Below are positions 17,960 through 26,693 of a stretch of DNA of 56,859 nucleotides, one piece after another. Made by a program: the position numbers and the translations under genes. The notes under the pieces are model-generated. The model had not been told where the DNA came from. It searched no databases and was given only the letters and a program-made list of their open reading frames with translations. How positions within the stretch are numbered: position 1 is the first letter of the stretch; each line of letters opens with the position of its first letter. The stretch lies in contig JAYZDP010000001.1 in the NCBI GenBank assembly GCA_036337765.1, forward strand, positions 1 to 56,859, read 5' to 3'. The stretch is from JAYZDP01 sp036337765 (GTDB lineage Bacteria; Acidobacteriota; Thermoanaerobaculia; Multivoradales; Multivoraceae).

Positions 17960-19003
17960 GTGACTTCGAGGGTACCCGGACTTCTGCTCGCAAGCTCCGT
18001 CGCAGCCGTTGCAATGATGTTGGCACGCGTTTCGGTGGCCCCATTTACGCTGGACAGCGGTCAGCACCCGCTTGGGGCTTCGAGTATCGCGATTCTCCTA
18101 GGCCTCTTGCTGGGGAACCTCCTTCCCTTGCGGCCCGGCCTCAAACCGGGGATCGCCTTCTGCACCCGGGTGATCCTGCCACTCGGCATCGTGCTTCTCG
18201 GAGCGCGCCTCGCGTTCGCCGATCTGATGCGCGTCGGTGGATTGGGGCTGCTGCTGGCGCTGGTCGCGATCGGGACCTGCGCCGCGGTCGTGGCGGTACT
18301 CATCCGCGTGTTCTCACTGCCGGTGAAGCTCACCACGCTGGTCGGTGTCGGCACCGCGATCTGTGGCGGGTCGGCGATCGCAGCGGCGGCGCCCGCAATC
18401 GAGGCAGAGGACGAGGACATCGCCTGGAGCGTGGCGGCGGTGGCATTCCTGGGCCTGGTAATGATGTTCGCGCTGCCGCTCGTTGGCCATGGCCTGGAGG
18501 TCGACCCGACCGCGTTCGGAATGTGGGCGGGGCTGACCATCCATCAGACGCCGCAGGTGGTCGCCGCCGGCCTGGCCTACGGCGGCGAGGCTGGCGAGGT
18601 CGCGACACTGATCAAGTTGGTGCGCGTGGCGCTGCTCGCTCCGGCGGTCTTCGTCATCGGCCTGGTCTATGCCAGGTCGCGTCAGGCGCAACGGTCGAGC
18701 CGCGTGTCCTGGCTCCGCCTGATGCCGCCCTTCGTCTTCGGCTTTTTGGCGATGGCCGCTGCGCGCTCTTTCGGTCTGCTCGACTTTGGAGTTCAGCTGC
18801 CATGGAACGACGGAGCGACATCGCTGCTCGGCCTGGCGCGCCTCGGCGATGGAGTTGCGCTGACCGTGGCGATGGCGGCCATCGGGCTCGAGACCCGTCT
18901 GGCGGCCTTCCGTAACACGGGTCTGAAGCCACTCGCGGCTGGGGTGATTGCCTCGGTGGCCGTAGCCGGTGCCACCTATCTCGCGATTCTCGCCCTCGTC
19001 TGA
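17960..19003 (+). CDS. YeiH family (UPF0324) putative sulfate/anion exporter
   Basis: 347 residues from a GTG start, about ten membrane helices. Family signatures: ASSIAILLGLLLGNL, PGIAFCTRVILPLGIVLLG, TAICGGSAIAAAAP, and the TIHQTPQVVAAG segment. Members have been proposed to export sulfate or other anions released by sulfonate breakdown, but the substrate is not settled. It is divergent from the Lrp-like gene. Nothing else nearby points to sulfonate metabolism. Confidence 0.9.
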   Translation: MTSRVPGLLLASSVAAVAMMLARVSVAPFTLDSGQHPLGASSIAILLGLLLGNLLPLRPGLKPGIAFCTRVILPLGIVLLGARLAFADLMRVGGLGLLLALVAIGTCAAVVAVLIRVFSLPVKLTTLVGVGTAICGGSAIAAAAPAIEAEDEDIAWSVAAVAFLGLVMMFALPLVGHGLEVDPTAFGMWAGLTIHQTPQVVAAGLAYGGEAGEVATLIKLVRVALLAPAVFVIGLVYARSRQAQRSSRVSWLRLMPPFVFGFLAMAAARSFGLLDFGVQLPWNDGATSLLGLARLGDGVALTVAMAAIGLETRLAAFRNTGLKPLAAGVIASVAVAGATYLAILALV

Positions 19004-19092
19004 GGCGTCGGTCGACGCCGAGCCGGCCCAGGGCCCTCGGATCGGCCTGCGATAGGGTGTTTGGAGTAGTCCGGTGCCAGAGCCGAGCCCCG

Positions 19093-21453
19093 ATGTCGAA
19101 GCGTCACCAGTCCGAGCCTTCCCACTTCCCGACCGCGCCCATCGACCGTCGTGACTTCGTCGCCCTCGCCGCGGCCGGGGCCTCAGGCCTGGCTCTGGGG
19201 TGCGGAGGCAGCGGCGCCGACGTTGACATCGGCCGGCCCAGGGGCGTGAGCCTGGCAGACGTCGAGCCAGGCGAGGACCTGTTCCGCTACATCGAGCGCC
19301 AGGCCGGCGCCTTCGACCTCGACCTCTATCGGGGCCTTCTGGGGGCGGCAAACGAGTTTAAGGAGGGCGACGAAGCCGAGGGCGTCGCCGCCGAGACGGC
19401 GGACGATCGGGTGGCGGCCAGGCGGCTCCTTGCCGCCACCCGCCTGACAGACCTCGAGGCCCACCCGGTGTTCGAGGACGAGCTGTCGCGCTACATCGCC
19501 GGAGCGGTGGATCGGGGGGCCGCCGACCGAATGGCCGACTGGACCGTGGGCGAGCTCAGGGACTATCTGCTCGATCGCGACTCGGCTGAGATTCACCACA
19601 TCCTGCCGGGGCTCGGCAGCGACGCTACCGCCTTGGTCACCAAGCTGATGACAAACGATGAGCTGGTGGCCGTGAGCCGTAAGCTCTTCCATCCGTTGCC
19701 GGGGTCGCAGCTCGGCGCCGAGGGCTATCTTGCGGCGCGCGTTCAGCCGAACTCGCCGACTGACGACCTCGACGACATTCGCTGGCAGGTCTTCGACGGC
19801 TGGTCCTATGCGGTCGGCGACATGCTGCTGGGGACCAACCCGGTGTCGAGCGAAGCCGACTCCGTAGCCGGCATCGAGGGCGCACTCCAGGAGATCATCG
19901 CGACCTTCGAGCTTGAAGACGTCTTGCCCCACTGTGTCCTCGCGCACATCGACGTCCAGGCGGCGGTCGAGGAGGCCTCTCCCGGCTCGACGGCACTGTG
20001 GTTTCAGAGCCTCGGCGGGGTCGAGGACGCGAACCGTACGTTCGATATCTCGGTCGAGAAGATGATCGGCCACGCGGCGACGCGCACAGGGAAGTACGGG
20101 TTGTACTTCGAGACCGGCCAGGGTGCCGACGGCACCAACGGGCACGGCAAGGGCTTCGACATGGTCATGCACGAGGCCCGCAAGTACGGCTTTGCCCGCG
20201 CGCTGCGTGCCGAGGTGGCAGCCGCGCAGGTCTCCGCCGATGGCGATTCGGCGCCGTGGGTGCACCTGAATGACGTCGCCGGCTTCATCGGCCCCGAGAT
20301 CTTCCGCAGCCGCGAGCAGCTGGTGCGCTGCTGTCTCGAAGACACCCTGATGGGCAAGCTGCACGGCCTGACCGTCGGGCTCGACATCTGCTCGACGCTG
20401 CACATGTCGGTCGATCTCGACGATCTCGACTGGTGCATGGACCAGATCATGCCGGCCAACCCGGCATACCTGATGGCCCTGCCGACCAAGAACGACCCGA
20501 TGCTCAGCTATCTGAGCACCGGCTTTCAGGACCACGTGCGTCTGCGTGAGAAGTTCGGCCTGCGGGTCAACGACCGGATGTGGGCGTTCTTTCAGGAGCT
20601 TGGCGTCATCGATGCCGACGGCCGTCCGACCGATCACTTCGGGGATCCGAGCTGGGTCTACCTGCAGTACCGGCGGCGTCAGGGAGACTCACGGGCCGAC
20701 CAGGAGATTCTCGACGAGGGACGGACTGGCATCGAGGAGGTCCGCAATCGTGGTGTCTTCGTGGCGGAGGGGTACGGCGACGAGATCTGGCAGCTTGCAC
20801 CCGAGACCGAAACCCGCCTGCGCCACCTCTACAGGGACTCCAAGAAGTGCATTTTCGCTGAGCTGCCCAGGGACTTTTCTGCTGGCATCGCAGGCGCCGT
20901 CGCCATTGCGACGAGGTCCGCCGATCGCCACGACTACATTCTCCACCCGCCGACGGGCGAGGAGCTTGGGTCCGAGTCGGAGGCGCGCGTGCGGGAGCTG
21001 GCGCGGGGCCGGGCCGGTCGCTACGACGCCCAGCTAGTTATCTCTGATGGCCTCAACGCCCTGTCGCTTACCGACGACGGCCACCTGGCGCCGTACCTCG
21101 ATGGCGTGCGCGACGAACTCGCCCGTGCCGGCTTCGAGTCCGCGCCCGAGTCCCTGGTCGTGACCGGCGGTCGAGTGCGCGCCGGCTACCGGATCGGGGA
21201 GCTGCTGTACGGCGGGAGCGACGACTCTGACCGCCACCGGGCCATCCTGCACGTCATCGGCGAGCGTCCCGGATCTGGTCATCACGCCTTCTCCGTCTAC
21301 ATCACCGCGCCGGACGCGGCCACCTGGAGCCGCGCGGGCGACATCGACCACAACCTCACGAAAGTGGTCTCGGGAATTGCCGACACGGCGCTGGACCCGT
21401 CGCGAGCCGCGGTCGAGACGGTCGAGCTGCTCGCAGGGATGACAGGGAAATAG
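19093..21453 (+). CDS. eutBC: Fused EutB-EutC ethanolamine ammonia-lyase with Tat/lipoprotein leader
   Basis: 786 residues from ATG 19093; a GTG at 19057 is also in frame. Residues about 45-490 match EutB: HHILPGLGSDATALVTKLM, VQPNSPTDD, WFQSLGGVEDAN, the substrate glutamate Glu340 in LYFETGQGAD, and HGKGFDMVMHEARKYG. Residues about 560-786 match EutC: QLVISDGLNALSL, GERPGSGH, and VYITAPDAATWSRAGDIDHN. Together they form the adenosylcobalamin enzyme that converts ethanolamine to acetaldehyde and ammonia. Unusual points are the fusion of both subunits and a leader with DRRDFVALAAAG and a lipobox-like LALGC (Cys37), suggesting Tat export. No microcompartment genes are nearby. Confidence 0.9.
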   Translation: MSKRHQSEPSHFPTAPIDRRDFVALAAAGASGLALGCGGSGADVDIGRPRGVSLADVEPGEDLFRYIERQAGAFDLDLYRGLLGAANEFKEGDEAEGVAAETADDRVAARRLLAATRLTDLEAHPVFEDELSRYIAGAVDRGAADRMADWTVGELRDYLLDRDSAEIHHILPGLGSDATALVTKLMTNDELVAVSRKLFHPLPGSQLGAEGYLAARVQPNSPTDDLDDIRWQVFDGWSYAVGDMLLGTNPVSSEADSVAGIEGALQEIIATFELEDVLPHCVLAHIDVQAAVEEASPGSTALWFQSLGGVEDANRTFDISVEKMIGHAATRTGKYGLYFETGQGADGTNGHGKGFDMVMHEARKYGFARALRAEVAAAQVSADGDSAPWVHLNDVAGFIGPEIFRSREQLVRCCLEDTLMGKLHGLTVGLDICSTLHMSVDLDDLDWCMDQIMPANPAYLMALPTKNDPMLSYLSTGFQDHVRLREKFGLRVNDRMWAFFQELGVIDADGRPTDHFGDPSWVYLQYRRRQGDSRADQEILDEGRTGIEEVRNRGVFVAEGYGDEIWQLAPETETRLRHLYRDSKKCIFAELPRDFSAGIAGAVAIATRSADRHDYILHPPTGEELGSESEARVRELARGRAGRYDAQLVISDGLNALSLTDDGHLAPYLDGVRDELARAGFESAPESLVVTGGRVRAGYRIGELLYGGSDDSDRHRAILHVIGERPGSGHHAFSVYITAPDAATWSRAGDIDHNLTKVVSGIADTALDPSRAAVETVELLAGMTGK

Positions 21454-21456
21454 GCT

Positions 21457-22335
21457 GTGTCACCGAGCGCTGTCGTCCAAGAGCACCTTCGGCCCTACAA
21501 CATGGGCGATGCGACGCGGCTTTTGGATCTCAGCTCGCGCCAACTTCGCGCCTGGGTGCGCGACGGGCTGCTGTCCTGTCCCGAGATGCGCGACCCGCAC
21601 TTCTCGTTCGAAGACCTGGTTTTGTTGCGCGCGGCCAAAGCGCTGATGGATGCCCGGATCGCCCCCCGCAGAGTGCGGGCGACGTTGGGCAAGCTCAAGG
21701 CGGAGCTGCCGCCAGATCTGCGCCTGAGCTCACTACGTTTCGACGCCGAAGGGGGTCGAATCGTCGTGGGTGACGGCACCTGCCGCTGGCACGCCGACTC
21801 GGGCCAGACGCTCTTCGACTTCGATGCGGACCCTGCGGATAGCAGGGTTGTCGAAGAGGAGCAGGACTGCATACAGGCTGGACCTGCGGCGACCGACCTT
21901 TGGGGATCGAGTCCGCCAGAGTCGCGTGACACTGCCGCCGACAGGTACGCCCGGGGCGTCCAGCGCGAGGGGGCGCGTGCCGCCGAGGCGCGGTACGCAT
22001 ACCGGCAGGCCTTGGCGCTGGAAGACGAGGATTTCTCCTCGCACGTCAATCTCGGGCGGCTGCTGCACGAGATGGGCGATCTACGGGGAGCGGAGCGCCA
22101 CTATCGCCGCGGGCTCGAGATCGCGCCTGACGACGCGACCGCTGCGCATAATCTCGGGGTCGTCCTCGAGGATCTGGGGCTCGAGTCCGACGCGCTCGAG
22201 GCCTACGAGCAGGCGGTCCGAGCCGAGCCCGACTTCGACGATCCCTTCCACAACGCGGCCCGCCTGTACGAGCAACGCGGAGACCAAGCGCGGGCGGTGG
22301 GCCTGCTCAAACGTCTGCGCGATCGGACCCGCTGA
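21457..22335 (+). CDS. MerR-type DNA-binding domain fused to TPR repeats
   Basis: 292 residues from a GTG 3 bases after the eutBC stop, so probably co-transcribed. The N-terminal part (about 14-80) is a MerR-like winged helix: YNMGDATRLLDLSSRQLRAW followed by FSFEDLVLLRAA. After a variable linker, residues about 160-285 are three or four TPR units (YRQALALEDEDFSSHVNLGR, YRRGLEIAPDDATAAHNLGV, YEQAVRAEPDFDDPFHNAAR). No ligand-binding domain is evident. It may regulate eutBC or act more generally; the tight spacing favours a link. Confidence 0.78.
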   Translation: MSPSAVVQEHLRPYNMGDATRLLDLSSRQLRAWVRDGLLSCPEMRDPHFSFEDLVLLRAAKALMDARIAPRRVRATLGKLKAELPPDLRLSSLRFDAEGGRIVVGDGTCRWHADSGQTLFDFDADPADSRVVEEEQDCIQAGPAATDLWGSSPPESRDTAADRYARGVQREGARAAEARYAYRQALALEDEDFSSHVNLGRLLHEMGDLRGAERHYRRGLEIAPDDATAAHNLGVVLEDLGLESDALEAYEQAVRAEPDFDDPFHNAARLYEQRGDQARAVGLLKRLRDRTR

Positions 22336-22437
22336 TGCTGGACACCCCAACGAGGCCTCGCTAGACTAACCCGCGCTTTTTCGGTGGTGCGCCCGTAGCT
22401 GCACGGGGCACCGAGGGGCGACAAAAAGGAGAGAGAC
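22336..22437 (+). promoter_or_regulatory. infC leader with stem-loop and strong Shine-Dalgarno
   Basis: A 10-pair stem (GGTGC then CCCGT pairing with ACGGG then GCACC; one bulged G at 22391) spans 22386-22412 with a six-base loop. It ends 13 bases before AAGGAG (22426-22431), which lies 6 bases before the AUC start codon of infC. The only in-frame stop nearby is TAG at 22396-22398, inside the hairpin. The arrangement suits translational control of IF3. A CTTTTT run at 22375-22380 precedes the hairpin rather than following it, so it is not a terminator. Confidence 0.5.
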
Positions 22438-22974
22438 ATCAGTAAGCCCGTTGCTAGACAGAGGACTCGTGTAAATCGCGAGATTCGTTCGAGCCCGATC
22501 CGCCTCATCGATGCCGATGGCACTCAGCTCGGCATCGTCCCTCTCGAAGACGCCCTCCGTAAAGCCGAAGAACGCTCTCTTGATCTCGTCGAGGTCGGGC
22601 CGGGTTCGGAGCCGCCCGTGTGTCGTGTGCTCGACTGGGGCAAGGTCCGCTTCGACCGCGAGAAGAAGGCGCGTGAGTCGCGCAAGAAGGCGATCGCAGT
22701 CGAGGTCAAGGAGGTCAAGTACCGCCCGACCATCGACAGCCACGATTTCGAGATCAAGACCAAGCGCGCGCGGCGCTTTCTGGAGAAGGGCAAGAAGGTC
22801 AAGGTCACGGTCTTCTTCCGCTATCGCCAGTTGCGCCGGCCCGAGCTGGGAACGAAAATTCTCGACAACGTCACCGAGTCGCTGGACGACATCGGCCATA
22901 TCGAGACCCGCACCCGGCTCGAAGGCCGCCAGATGACGATGATCGTGGCGCCCTTGGCGAAAGCCGCCTCGTAA
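22438..22974 (+). CDS. infC: Translation initiation factor IF-3 (AUC start codon)
   Basis: 178 residues. The N-terminal domain (RVNREIRSSPIRLIDADG, LDLVEVGPGSEPPVCRV) and C-terminal domain (IDSHDFEIKTKRARRFLEKG, VTVFFRYRQLRRPELG) are complete and match IF3 length. Between the in-frame TAG at 22396 and residue 58 there is no ATG, GTG or TTG. The only fitting start is ATC at 22438, preceded by AAGGAG at six bases. E. coli infC uses AUU, and rare starts let IF3 repress its own translation; AUC would do the same. The usual downstream rpmI and rplT genes are missing: a convergent SDR gene follows. Confidence 0.93.
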   Translation: MSKPVARQRTRVNREIRSSPIRLIDADGTQLGIVPLEDALRKAEERSLDLVEVGPGSEPPVCRVLDWGKVRFDREKKARESRKKAIAVEVKEVKYRPTIDSHDFEIKTKRARRFLEKGKKVKVTVFFRYRQLRRPELGTKILDNVTESLDDIGHIETRTRLEGRQMTMIVAPLAKAAS

Positions 22975-22995
22975 CGGCCACTTCCGGCCCCGTTA
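22972..22995. terminator. Possible stem-loop at infC / SDR convergent junction
   Basis: TAACGGCC at 22972-22979 can pair with GGCCCCGTTA at 22986-22995 (two-base bulge, six-base loop). The stem begins with the infC stop codon and ends 12 bases before the stop of the minus-strand SDR gene. There is no T-run. It is a modest candidate for a shared 3' end structure. Confidence 0.3.
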
Positions 22996-23006
22996 GCCCA
23001 GCTGTG

Positions 23007-23774
23007 CTACCGGGGAGCCATGCGGATGGCACCGTCGAGTCGGATCACCTCGCCGTTGAGCATCGTGTTCTCAACGATCGCCTTGACCAGTTGACCGAAC
23101 TCATCGGGCTGGCCGAGGCGCGGCGGGAACGGCACCTGCTGACCGAGCGAGATCCGTGCCGGCTCTGGCAGGCCCGCGAGTAGCGGCGTGTCGAAGATGC
23201 CGGGTGCGATCGTCACCACTCGGATCCCGATCGAGGCCAGATCGCGTGCGATCGGTAGTGTCATGCCTACGATGCCGCCCTTCGAGGCCGAGTAGGCCGC
23301 CTGGCCGATCTGCCCGTCGAATGCGGCGACCGAGGCAGTGTTGACGATCACCCCGCGCTCCTCTCCTGGACCGGCATCTCGCTCGCTAATGGCTTCAGCG
23401 GCGAGTCGGATGACGTTGAAAGTACCGAACAGGTTGATCCGTAGCACGCGCTCGAAGGCGTCCATCGGGTGGGGACCCTTCTTGCCGAAGGTCTTTTCGG
23501 CAGCGCCGATGCCGGCACAGTTGATGGCGCCGTCGAGACCGCCAAACTCCTCCTTGGCCATTACGATGGCGGCCGCGACGTCGTCTTCGGAGGTGACGTC
23601 GCCCTGCGAGAAACAGGTCTGGGGTCCGAGGTCGGTTGCGGCCTGCTGCCCGGCAGATGCGTTGATGTCGACCAGCAGGACATTGCCGCCCGCCTGTGCG
23701 AGCACACCGGCGGTCGCCAGCCCGAGGCCCGAGCCGCCGCCCGTAACCAGAAATGTCCGGTCCTTGATCTTCAA
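23007..23774 (-). CDS. Short-chain dehydrogenase, 3-hydroxyacyl-CoA dehydrogenase type 2-like
   Basis: 255 residues from a TTG start with AAGGAG nine bases upstream. Rossmann motif TGGGSGLGLAT, NAG-type INCAGIG, catalytic Ser in NTASVAAF, and YSASKGG (Tyr and Lys). The mid-region GVIVNTASVAAFDGQIGQAAY and the C-terminal LNGEVIRLDGAIRMAPR closely resemble the HSD17B10/3-hydroxyacyl-CoA dehydrogenase type 2 group, which uses NAD in fatty acid or branched-chain acyl-CoA breakdown. It is monocistronic here. Confidence 0.88.
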   Translation of the reverse strand: MKIKDRTFLVTGGGSGLGLATAGVLAQAGGNVLLVDINASAGQQAATDLGPQTCFSQGDVTSEDDVAAAIVMAKEEFGGLDGAINCAGIGAAEKTFGKKGPHPMDAFERVLRINLFGTFNVIRLAAEAISERDAGPGEERGVIVNTASVAAFDGQIGQAAYSASKGGIVGMTLPIARDLASIGIRVVTIAPGIFDTPLLAGLPEPARISLGQQVPFPPRLGQPDEFGQLVKAIVENTMLNGEVIRLDGAIRMAPR

Positions 23775-23845
23775 AGGGGGTCTCCTTGTCTTTTTCGGTT
23801 GAGCGCCCGATCATATGCGGACCGCTACCCGCGCGCAGCTGACCG

Positions 23846-24643
23846 ATGCCCATCGCCTTCGACCACATCGCCATCGCCCTGGACGAGATTCCCGTGGGCC
23901 TGCCTTTCGTGGTCGGGGAGCTGGGAGGCCGCTATTGCGGCAGCGGCGATGAGGGATCGTTCCTGTGGCGGCAATACCGCTTCGTCGGCGGGGGAATCCT
24001 CGAGCTGCTCGAGCCCGCCGGGGAGCCCGGCGGGTTTCTGCACCGCTTCCTGACGGCCCGCGGTGGCGGTGTGCACCACGTCACCTTCAAGATCGATAAT
24101 CTGGTGCGACGTTGTGAGCTTGCGGCCGAGCTCGGCTTCGAAGTCGTGGGCTTCGACGACACGGATGCGCGATGGCAGGAGGCGTTCCTGCATCCGCGCG
24201 GCGCCGGCGGGATCGTCGTTCAGCTGGTCAGCGGGCCCGGTGACGATTCGGAAAAGGCGCTCCAGGAGCCTCCGCCCAACGATCCGGATCCGGGTCCGCC
24301 CGTCGTATCGCTGGTTGGGCTGCGGATGGGCTGCCGCGACCTGGCGACGGCCCGCCGGTTGTGGTGCGAGCTTCTGGAGGGAGAGGCACGCCCGGGCGCC
24401 CATCCGCACGTACGGTGGAAGGGCTCTCCGATGCGAGTGTCCTTGATCGCGGGGCCCGTCGACGTGCCGCTGGCGGTCGAGGTCGAGTGTCTTCATCCCG
24501 TGCTCTTGCCACAGGGGCCGCATCCGGTTCTGCGAACCGAATTTGAGCCCGTGGATCCGCGTCACGAAGACGAGCCTCGCCACGATCTCGAGCCGGTCGA
24601 GGAGGACGACGGGGGCGACGTCTACTTGCTCGAAGAGCCCTGA
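23846..24643 (+). CDS. VOC (glyoxalase fold) family protein, epimerase-like
   Basis: 265 residues with two VOC halves. The first (about 1-130) begins FDHIAIALDEI and has VHHVTFKIDNL, with His and Glu metal-ligand positions like methylmalonyl-CoA epimerase (ILELLEP). The second (about 150-265) is weaker. The C-terminus is rich in Asp, Glu and His, ending in an acidic run. An epimerase or lyase on an acyl-CoA is likely, but the substrate is unknown. The membrane-protein gene starts 28 bases after it. Confidence 0.72.
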   Translation: MPIAFDHIAIALDEIPVGLPFVVGELGGRYCGSGDEGSFLWRQYRFVGGGILELLEPAGEPGGFLHRFLTARGGGVHHVTFKIDNLVRRCELAAELGFEVVGFDDTDARWQEAFLHPRGAGGIVVQLVSGPGDDSEKALQEPPPNDPDPGPPVVSLVGLRMGCRDLATARRLWCELLEGEARPGAHPHVRWKGSPMRVSLIAGPVDVPLAVEVECLHPVLLPQGPHPVLRTEFEPVDPRHEDEPRHDLEPVEEDDGGDVYLLEEP

Positions 24644-24671
24644 CTTCTCTGCTACCCTCACGCTTCGTTCG

Positions 24672-25193
24672 ATGAGGATCCCGCTTCTTCTCTTCGGCCT
24701 GCTGCTCGGAATGGGGCTGGTGCTTGGGTACCTGTTGTTCATGGTGCCGGAGACCGACGTCGGCCACGGATTCACACACCCCGACTATCCGACCATGCAG
24801 CGCGGCGGCGACGGAGCGGTGCGCCACGAGGCGGTCTTAGCCGGCGGCAGGCTCTTGGGCACACTGATGATCCTCTTCATGGTGGGCCTACTCGCTTTCG
24901 GATCGAGTCAGGGTCGCAAGATCGGCGGGGAAGAGATCGTCATGATCTTGGGGACGGTCGTGTTCGTGACCTGCTTCCTGTTCACGGTCGCGACCTACCG
25001 CAGCTACGCCGCGCAGGGCGGCGGCGCGCTCGCGCTGTCGTTCCCGATCCCGACGGCCTGGATGCTATACGGAATCTGGGGAGCGCCGATCGTCTTCATG
25101 CTGCTCTACATGGTCCGTTTCGAGCCATGGATCATCAGCGACGCCGACATCGAGAAGTTCCTTGCCGAGACGGCAGCAGATCAGGAGCGCTAG
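24672..25193 (+). CDS. Small four-helix membrane protein beside a sodium:solute symporter
   Basis: 173 residues with four likely membrane helices (about 3-23, 61-78, 88-108, 125-145) and a charged C-terminal tail. I do not recognise a family. It ends 3 bases before the symporter GTG start, so the two are coupled. Several sodium:solute symporters have a small membrane partner encoded directly upstream (for example DUF485 or DUF4212 proteins). This could play that role, although it is longer and its sequence does not look like either. Confidence 0.65.
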   Translation: MRIPLLLFGLLLGMGLVLGYLLFMVPETDVGHGFTHPDYPTMQRGGDGAVRHEAVLAGGRLLGTLMILFMVGLLAFGSSQGRKIGGEEIVMILGTVVFVTCFLFTVATYRSYAAQGGGALALSFPIPTAWMLYGIWGAPIVFMLLYMVRFEPWIISDADIEKFLAETAADQER

Positions 25194-25196
25194 GAA

Positions 25197-26693
25197 GTGG
25201 AGGAGTATCGCAACCCCATCGTCTTGGGCTTCGTGCTGGTGTACATGGCGCTGTGTGTCTGGGTCGGAATCTGGGCGCTTCGGCGTACCAAGTCCACCGA
25301 GGACTTCTTCATGGCCGGTCGCGATCTGGGGATTTTCGTCACCGGTCTGGCGGTCTTCTCTTCGACCCTGAGCGGTTTCGGCTTCGTCGGCGGTCCCGGG
25401 CTGGTCTACCGCATGGGGATGAGCTCGATTTGGATGGTGATCTGCGCCTCGATCGGCTACTGCATCTCGTTCTATCTGCTCGGTAAGCGCCTGCGCCTCT
25501 TCGCTGAGGTGCGCTCTCCGGTGTCTCTGCCCGATGCCGTCGCGGCGCGCTACAAGAGCGAGACCAGCCGCTTTCTGACCGCGATCGCGATTCTGCTCGG
25601 AGTCATGGGCTACCTGGCCACCCAGATCATGGCGATGGCGACAGTGTTGCAGGACATCCTCAATCGCACGATCGGCGGCGTGTCGATCGAGGTTTGTGTC
25701 GCGGCCTCGTGCGCTGTGCTGGTCTTCTACTGCGTGACCGGCGGCATCATCGCTTCGGTCTATACGGATCTCGTGCAGGGCGCGGTGATGATGGTGGCAG
25801 CGGTGCTGGTTTTCTTCGCCGCCATGATGGCGTTCGAGGGCGGTTTCGCCGGCATGTCGGAGACCATCATGGCCGACGACCCCGAGGCTATAGGACCCTG
25901 GGGCACTCTGGGCATGATCGGTGCTCTGTCGTGGTACTTCCTATTCGCTCTGGGTGGGGCCGGCCAGCCGCACATCATCACCAAGTTGATGATGAACAAG
26001 AAGATCAAGGACGCACGCAACATTCTGCCGATCTCGGCGGTCGCCTACGCTGTGTCGGCGCTGCTGTGGATCTCTATCGGCCTGGTTATGCGGGCGCTGG
26101 TCCTCGCCGGGGAGCACCCGGAACTGTCCAGCCCCGACGCCGCGGCACCTCAATTCCTTCAGAGCTACGCCCACCCGATCCTGGCTGGCGTGGTGTTTGC
26201 GGGGCTGTTCGCCGCCATCATGTCCACCGCCGATGGCTTCCTGAACGTCGGAGCAGCCGCCGTGGTGCACGACATCCCCAAGGCGACGCGCGGCCGATCG
26301 CTGAACAACGAACTGCTGTGGGCGCGCATCACGACCGTCATCATCGCCGTCATCGCGTCCCTCTTCGCGCTCTTCACGGGCGTCTGGCGGCCATCTCCCG
26401 ACCTGGTAGCGCTGATGGGGGCCTTCGGCTGGGCGACCTTTGCCGCGGCGCTGGTCCCGACCGTCGCCATCGGCTTCAACTGGAAGCGCGCGACCGCGAC
26501 GGCCGCCAACGTCGCCATCATCGCCAGCCTGGCGGTCAACTTCGGCATCAAGCTGTTCGACGTCCAGGTGCCCTACGGCGTCGACGGCGGCTTCATCGCG
26601 CTGTTGCTGTCGCTGATCCTCTTCTTCGGCATCTCTCTCGCCTCGGAGCCACCAGAGCTCGACCCGGACATCCGCCGGGTCATGGAAGCGTAG
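25197..26693 (+). CDS. Sodium:solute symporter (SSS family)
   Basis: 498 residues from a GTG start, about 13 membrane helices. SSS signatures: EDFFMAGRDLG, STLSGFGFVGGPGLVYRMG, the sodium-site helix region GALSWYFLFALGGAGQPHI, and AGLFAAIMSTADGFLN. This resembles the proline/pantothenate branch; the solute is not readable. It takes up a small organic solute with sodium. The C-terminus overlaps the 3' end of a decayed minus-strand gene by 14 bases. Confidence 0.9.
   Translation: MEEYRNPIVLGFVLVYMALCVWVGIWALRRTKSTEDFFMAGRDLGIFVTGLAVFSSTLSGFGFVGGPGLVYRMGMSSIWMVICASIGYCISFYLLGKRLRLFAEVRSPVSLPDAVAARYKSETSRFLTAIAILLGVMGYLATQIMAMATVLQDILNRTIGGVSIEVCVAASCAVLVFYCVTGGIIASVYTDLVQGAVMMVAAVLVFFAAMMAFEGGFAGMSETIMADDPEAIGPWGTLGMIGALSWYFLFALGGAGQPHIITKLMMNKKIKDARNILPISAVAYAVSALLWISIGLVMRALVLAGEHPELSSPDAAAPQFLQSYAHPILAGVVFAGLFAAIMSTADGFLNVGAAAVVHDIPKATRGRSLNNELLWARITTVIIAVIASLFALFTGVWRPSPDLVALMGAFGWATFAAALVPTVAIGFNWKRATATAANVAIIASLAVNFGIKLFDVQVPYGVDGGFIALLLSLILFFGISLASEPPELDPDIRRVMEA

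Noticed and set aside
22375..22412. Intrinsic terminator before infC
   Set aside because: The T-run comes before the hairpin, not after it, so it cannot act as a plus-strand terminator.
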